The translations under genes and the position numbers were made by a program. A DNA stretch of 15,920 nt from JBNJGT01 sp046496745 (lineage in GTDB: Archaea; Nanobdellota; Nanobdellia; Woesearchaeales; JACJVW01): NCBI GenBank assembly GCA_046496745.1, contig JAWOGQ010000063.1, positions 1 through 15,920 on the forward strand, read 5' to 3'. Numbering within the stretch: position 1 is the first letter of the stretch; each line of letters opens with the position of its first letter. This document shows positions 12,646-15,920 of the stretch, one piece after another. The notes beneath the pieces were generated by a model. That model had not been told where the DNA came from, did not search any database, and worked only from the letters and a program-made list of their open reading frames with translations.

Positions 12646-14099
12646 TGGATTTTCCACAGGAGACCCGCCAGCTTGTCTATGAACGCCTTGACAGGATGGC
12701 AGAGATGCAGAATGCTGTAGATCCCATTGAGATTTTAGCTAATAGTGTACGCGGATTTAAGGACATGTACAATTTCCGCACCCTGCTTTATACAGGAAAT
12801 TACGCCTTGTATGATCACGAGAAGGAAAGGCTTAATATAAACGGATATAATTGCACCACAATAATCCCTACCCTTTACCTCTTATGTGAATATTTCAATA
12901 AAGGACCACGTATATGGCAGTTTGAGGATTTTGCTGACACCCGCAGGTCTGTGCAGCACGAAGAATGGGACCCAGCCCCTCATTTCTCCCTTACTTTTGA
13001 ACATAAAGGTAGGGAATACATGGTTGACCCTTTCTGGAATGTTTTCGGCCCCCTCAGTTGGGAGGAGGATTCCTTGCAGATAAGGGGTGTAAAGGGCTTT
13101 GAGAATGTGAACAGGAAATACAGGAACCTCACAGAGATTAGTGTCTCAGAATTTGCCGGCATGATGGAACACTTGAAGGATCCTGCAGGTTCCCTTGACA
13201 TGCTTGTGTGCAACCAGATGATTTTTCATGATGAGCGTGTTAAAGGCATAAACATCCATCTGAACATAGGTTACGATGCTCAGGAAAACTGTGTCTCCAC
13301 AAGACTTTACATACCCCACGAGCTTCTCCAGGATAAGGCAATCTTTGCCCATCACTACTTTGACAGCAAAGGCAGGAAAGAAAAAGTTGATCTTGAGTTC
13401 TACATGACACAGGATGCCACATGGAGCAATCTTGTAAATCCCAAAAAGGTTGCACAGCTGCGTTGCAAGGATTATTTTGCTTTCAAGCGCCAGATAAAGG
13501 ATATAAGAAAACATCCACGTTACAGTGATGCGCCACTTGAACTTCATGAGATGATAGAGCAATCCTTTACACCCGATCTGATGCCTCAGATAAAAGCACG
13601 TGCAAGCTATGAGAATACATCGCCGGATAAGGATTATGTTTTTTCAGAAGATGATCATATAGGATATCTCAGGAAGCTTCATCAGGAATCAATAAAAGAC
13701 AAGAAAGAGTTTGATCAGGTAGAGAATGAGCTATTTGAGGTATCTTGGAGATGGAAATTGAGAGGGCCAGAGCACAGCAATGACAGAAGAAAGATAAGGA
13801 GAAAGATGGCCAGGCTCAAGAACAAACTCAAAGAAGATGGTAGCGTAAGAAAACTCAATTATTTCAATCCATTGCGAAGGGATAATCCCGCTTATTTCAG
13901 CAGGTATATGGACCTTTTCCTCTTCTCCCAGGAGCCCAGCGGCAAAGAAGGTGACCCCCGGATAGGACACATTGCCTTGTTTTCTGACATGATACCCTTT
14001 CTGGAAGCAAACTGGAACCAGGTCATGCTGAGGCCCTACATAAAACCGATCCAGGAAAAGATTTGCGCCAGATTTTCCAAAAAAACTTTAAAGCCCTAG
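12645..14099 (+). CDS. Unknown 484-residue protein with a possible transglutaminase/NAT-like Cys-His-Asp triad
   Basis: The function is not recognised overall. The N-terminal part has a suggestive pattern: Cys70 at the start of a helix (GYNCTTIIPTLYLL), His113 in a strand (PHFSLTFEHKG), and Asp128 in REYMVDPFW. This order and the 15-residue His-to-Asp spacing resemble the catalytic triad of arylamine N-acetyltransferases (Cys69, His107, Asp122) and other transglutaminase-fold enzymes. The rest of the protein, about 350 residues, has no counterpart I know. It includes a strongly basic helical stretch around residues 375-420 (RRKIRRKMARLKNKLK). No signal peptide or membrane helix is seen. The start overlaps the previous stop codon (TGATG) and has no ribosome binding site, fitting coupled translation. 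The family call is inference only. Confidence 0.85.
   Translation: MDFPQETRQLVYERLDRMAEMQNAVDPIEILANSVRGFKDMYNFRTLLYTGNYALYDHEKERLNINGYNCTTIIPTLYLLCEYFNKGPRIWQFEDFADTRRSVQHEEWDPAPHFSLTFEHKGREYMVDPFWNVFGPLSWEEDSLQIRGVKGFENVNRKYRNLTEISVSEFAGMMEHLKDPAGSLDMLVCNQMIFHDERVKGINIHLNIGYDAQENCVSTRLYIPHELLQDKAIFAHHYFDSKGRKEKVDLEFYMTQDATWSNLVNPKKVAQLRCKDYFAFKRQIKDIRKHPRYSDAPLELHEMIEQSFTPDLMPQIKARASYENTSPDKDYVFSEDDHIGYLRKLHQESIKDKKEFDQVENELFEVSWRWKLRGPEHSNDRRKIRRKMARLKNKLKEDGSVRKLNYFNPLRRDNPAYFSRYMDLFLFSQEPSGKEGDPRIGHIALFSDMIPFLEANWNQVMLRPYIKPIQEKICARFSKKTLKP
14085..14093 (+). promoter_or_regulatory. TATA box of galE
   Basis: ACTTTAAAG, lying in the last codons of the upstream gene, is centred about 25 bp before the galE ATG. 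That ATG has no ribosome binding site, so a separate leaderless galE transcript is likely. Confidence 0.5.
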
Positions 14100-14114
14100 C
14101 ATATTTAACATAGA

Positions 14115-15047
14115 ATGAAAATACTTGTCACCGGCGGCGCAGGCTACATCGGAAGCGTTGCCGCACATGAACTATTGCAAAACGGCCACCAGGTTGTTGT
14201 CATCGATAATCTTTCTAAAGGCCTAAAAAAGCTTGTTCCAGAAAAGGCTGCATTCTACAATTATGACCTTACGGATTCCCGGATATCTGAAGTGATGAAA
14301 GACCAGGATGCAGTCATGCATTTTGCAGCATACAAAGCAGCAGGCGAATCCATGCATGATGCTCCCAAGTATTCACATAACATAAGAGGTACTATAAACC
14401 TCCTTGATGCAATGGTTCATGCTGGTGTGAAAAGGATGATCTATTCTTCAAGCGCAGCTGTATACGGAATACCTGAAACCAAGAAGGTCGATGAATCTGC
14501 AGCCTTAAATCCCATAAACTATTACGGGTATACAAAGCTTGCCTGTGAGGACCTCATCCGATGGTATGGACAGATCCATGGAATAAGCTATGTTGCATTC
14601 CGCTATTTCAATGTTGCAGGTGACGGAGGCCTTAAGTATATCGACCCCAACGCAGAAAACATCCTGCCACTTATAATGGAGGTTGTCACCAAAAAAAGGG
14701 ATAAGCTAACTGTCTTTGGAGATGACTATGATACCCGTGACGGGACAGGGCTTAGGGATTACATCCACGTTTCTGACCTTGCCCGGGCTCACATGATGGC
14801 TCTTGACCTCAAAGGTAATCATATGATAAACCTTGGTTCTGAATCAGGAACAACAGTCATGGAACTCATAAGGATGACTGAAGAGATCACTGGAAAATCT
14901 GTTGCCTATGAGATAGGACCAAGAAGAGAAGGGGATCCTGCATCTCTTGTCGCGTCAACCAAAAAAGCAGGATCCATCGGATTCAAGCCTGAATATGGGA
15001 TTCGCGAGATGGTAAAAAGCACCTATGAGGCATACACATGGAATTAG
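14115..15047 (+). CDS. galE: UDP-glucose 4-epimerase-like sugar-nucleotide enzyme
   Basis: The 310-residue short-chain dehydrogenase/reductase of the extended type interconverts UDP-glucose and UDP-galactose or a related sugar pair. The NAD-binding GGAGYIGS is at residues 7-14 and DNLSKG at 31-36. The catalytic Ser lies in SSSAAVYG (111-118), and Y137-x3-K141 in YYGYTK. RDYIHVSDLARAH near residue 215 is typical of GalE. The family average is near 330 residues, so this is slightly short. Exact sugar specificity cannot be read; close relatives include UDP-GlcNAc epimerases. It overlaps the next gene by 10 bases, forming an operon pair. A likely leaderless promoter lies in the preceding gene. 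Confidence 0.9.
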   Translation: MKILVTGGAGYIGSVAAHELLQNGHQVVVIDNLSKGLKKLVPEKAAFYNYDLTDSRISEVMKDQDAVMHFAAYKAAGESMHDAPKYSHNIRGTINLLDAMVHAGVKRMIYSSSAAVYGIPETKKVDESAALNPINYYGYTKLACEDLIRWYGQIHGISYVAFRYFNVAGDGGLKYIDPNAENILPLIMEVVTKKRDKLTVFGDDYDTRDGTGLRDYIHVSDLARAHMMALDLKGNHMINLGSESGTTVMELIRMTEEITGKSVAYEIGPRREGDPASLVASTKKAGSIGFKPEYGIREMVKSTYEAYTWN

Positions 15048-15802
15048 ATCATGTAGTAAAGGTTGTAAAGCAGGCAGGAGAACAGATCATGGACTACTAT
15101 AAGGGTATGATTGATGTCACCTACAAGGATGACCAGTCTCCTGTGACCCTTGCTGATACAAGAGCAGAGGATACAATAAAGAAAGGCCTGGCATGCTATG
15201 GCTATGGCTGCATCTGTGAGGAAACGCCAGAGGACAAACTTGATCATGATTATATCTGGGTTATCGACCCCCTTGACGGCACAAAAGATTTTGTTGAAAA
15301 GACAGGCGAGTTCGCAGTCATGGTAGGGCTTCTCTATAAGAATAAGCCCGTACTTGGAGTGGTCTATGCACCAGCACTCAAAAAGCTTTATACCGCCAAG
15401 AAAGGAGAAGGAGCATTCCTCAATGGAAAGCCAATCCATGTGTCTGACAGGGACCAGTTGAACCAGTTCCGTGTGGTGACCTCAAAGTTCCATTTCGATA
15501 AGGACGATCAGGCGTGCATAGACAGGTTGGGAGTTGCATCCTCAGAGAAGGTGGGGAGCGCCGGTGTAAAGGTTGGTCTTGTTGCAGAAGGAAAAGCAGA
15601 GCTGTATTTCAACCGCCATGAATTCATGGGAAAATGGGATTGTTGCGCACCCCAGGTAATCCTTGAAGAGGCAGGTGGCGAGGTCTATGATATCAATGGA
15701 GCTCCGCTCACCTATGAATCAAGGAAAAGGCACATGCCGACAGGACTTATCGCAACCAACGGGACCAACAAGGAACGCATCCTCAAGATACTCAATCCCT
15801 GA
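15038..15802 (+). CDS. cysQ: CysQ-like 3'(2'),5'-bisphosphate nucleotidase / inositol-phosphatase family
   Basis: The 254-residue metal-dependent phosphatase is of the inositol monophosphatase superfamily. Metal ligands are visible: EE at 61-62 (CEETPED), then D77-P-L-D80-G-T-K-D (IDPLDGTKDFV), and the C-terminal WDCCAPQVILEEAGG. The K in DGTKDF points to the CysQ branch (3'-phosphoadenosine 5'-phosphate hydrolysis) rather than inositol monophosphatases, which usually have DGTxNF. The ATG at 15038 lies inside the end of galE and is preceded by GAGG at good spacing. The sulfate-activation partners of CysQ are not in the window, so the true substrate is uncertain. Confidence 0.88.
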   Translation: MELDHVVKVVKQAGEQIMDYYKGMIDVTYKDDQSPVTLADTRAEDTIKKGLACYGYGCICEETPEDKLDHDYIWVIDPLDGTKDFVEKTGEFAVMVGLLYKNKPVLGVVYAPALKKLYTAKKGEGAFLNGKPIHVSDRDQLNQFRVVTSKFHFDKDDQACIDRLGVASSEKVGSAGVKVGLVAEGKAELYFNRHEFMGKWDCCAPQVILEEAGGEVYDINGAPLTYESRKRHMPTGLIATNGTNKERILKILNP

Positions 15803-15826
15803 TTATTTCGATTCACTCTTGGAATC

Positions 15827-15836
15827 TTTTTATTTT
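15827..15836 (+). terminator. T-rich terminator after cysQ
   Basis: TTTTTATTTT lies 24 bases after the cysQ stop codon without a strong stem before it, as is usual for archaeal intrinsic terminators. It is inferred from position and composition. Confidence 0.5.
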
Positions 15837-15920
15837 CTTATGAATTTAGCATTAACTGTTAAGTTCAGATGGTTGAAAGATAAAGCAGGATGATCGAGGG
15901 TTTGCAAAACCACGAATTTC

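Noticed and set aside
15890..15920. Start of another gene at ATG 15890
   Set aside because: Only ten codons are visible and the AGG in front is too close to the ATG. Too little sequence to support a call.
1..15920. CRISPR arrays, complete insertion sequences, toxin-antitoxin or defence systems
   Set aside because: No spaced direct-repeat array, transposase, nuclease cassette or typical toxin pair was seen; the only mobile DNA is the two miniature elements.

Overview
The window is archaeal. It encodes an RNA polymerase subunit K, the exosome proteins Rrp4/Rrp41/Rrp42, a 20S proteasome alpha subunit, an SBDS protein, the RNase P protein Pop5/Rnp2 and a large clamp-loader subunit. Two tandem tRNA genes lack encoded CCA, and one has an anticodon-loop intron. 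Several promoters look leaderless (TATA about 27 bp before the ATG), and ribosome binding sites are of the GGTGAT/GAGGTG type. An anaerobic ribonucleotide reductase implies an anoxic or microaerobic life. I cannot name the lineage; a DPANN (Woesearchaeota-like) archaeon is a guess.

Layout. Positions 1-1485 hold the 3' part of an unrecognised large protein (+). At 1726-1897 are tRNA-Gly(GCC) and intron-bearing tRNA-Val(UAC), both minus strand and one base apart. From 6044 down to 1923 runs a tightly packed minus-strand operon: rnp2, psmA, sbds, rrp4, rrp41, rrp42, rpoK. A divergent SbcD-related metallophosphoesterase lies at 6377-7054. Next is a minus-strand deoxyribonucleotide operon, nrdR-nrdD-(separate glycyl radical domain)-nrdG, at 10329-7051, preceded by two NrdR boxes. 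rfcL follows at 10505-11707 with a clear leaderless promoter. The right part, on the plus strand, has a small unknown protein, an unknown 484-residue protein with a possible Cys-His-Asp triad, galE and a CysQ-like phosphatase.

Highlights. (1) The anaerobic RNR is split. The large ORF stops at TAA just before the glycyl radical domain. That domain follows in the same frame as a 39-codon ORF, with its own ATG immediately after the TAA and its own GAGGTG ribosome binding site. (2) Two NrdR boxes with exactly 32 bp between centres lie upstream of nrdR, suggesting feedback control of the operon. (3) Two copies of a 148-152 bp miniature transposable element occur in opposite orientations. Each has 12-bp perfect terminal inverted repeats (GAGTTTTTCGAA) and a perfect 9-bp target duplication. 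One copy sits in the leader of the exosome/proteasome operon, the other upstream of the gene at 12295. (4) The protein at 12645 has Cys70/His113/Asp128 spacing like arylamine N-acetyltransferases.

The genes divide into RNA processing and decay plus protein turnover (rnp2 to rpoK), DNA precursor supply and replication (nrdRDG, rfcL), and sugar-nucleotide or nucleotide-phosphate metabolism (galE, cysQ).
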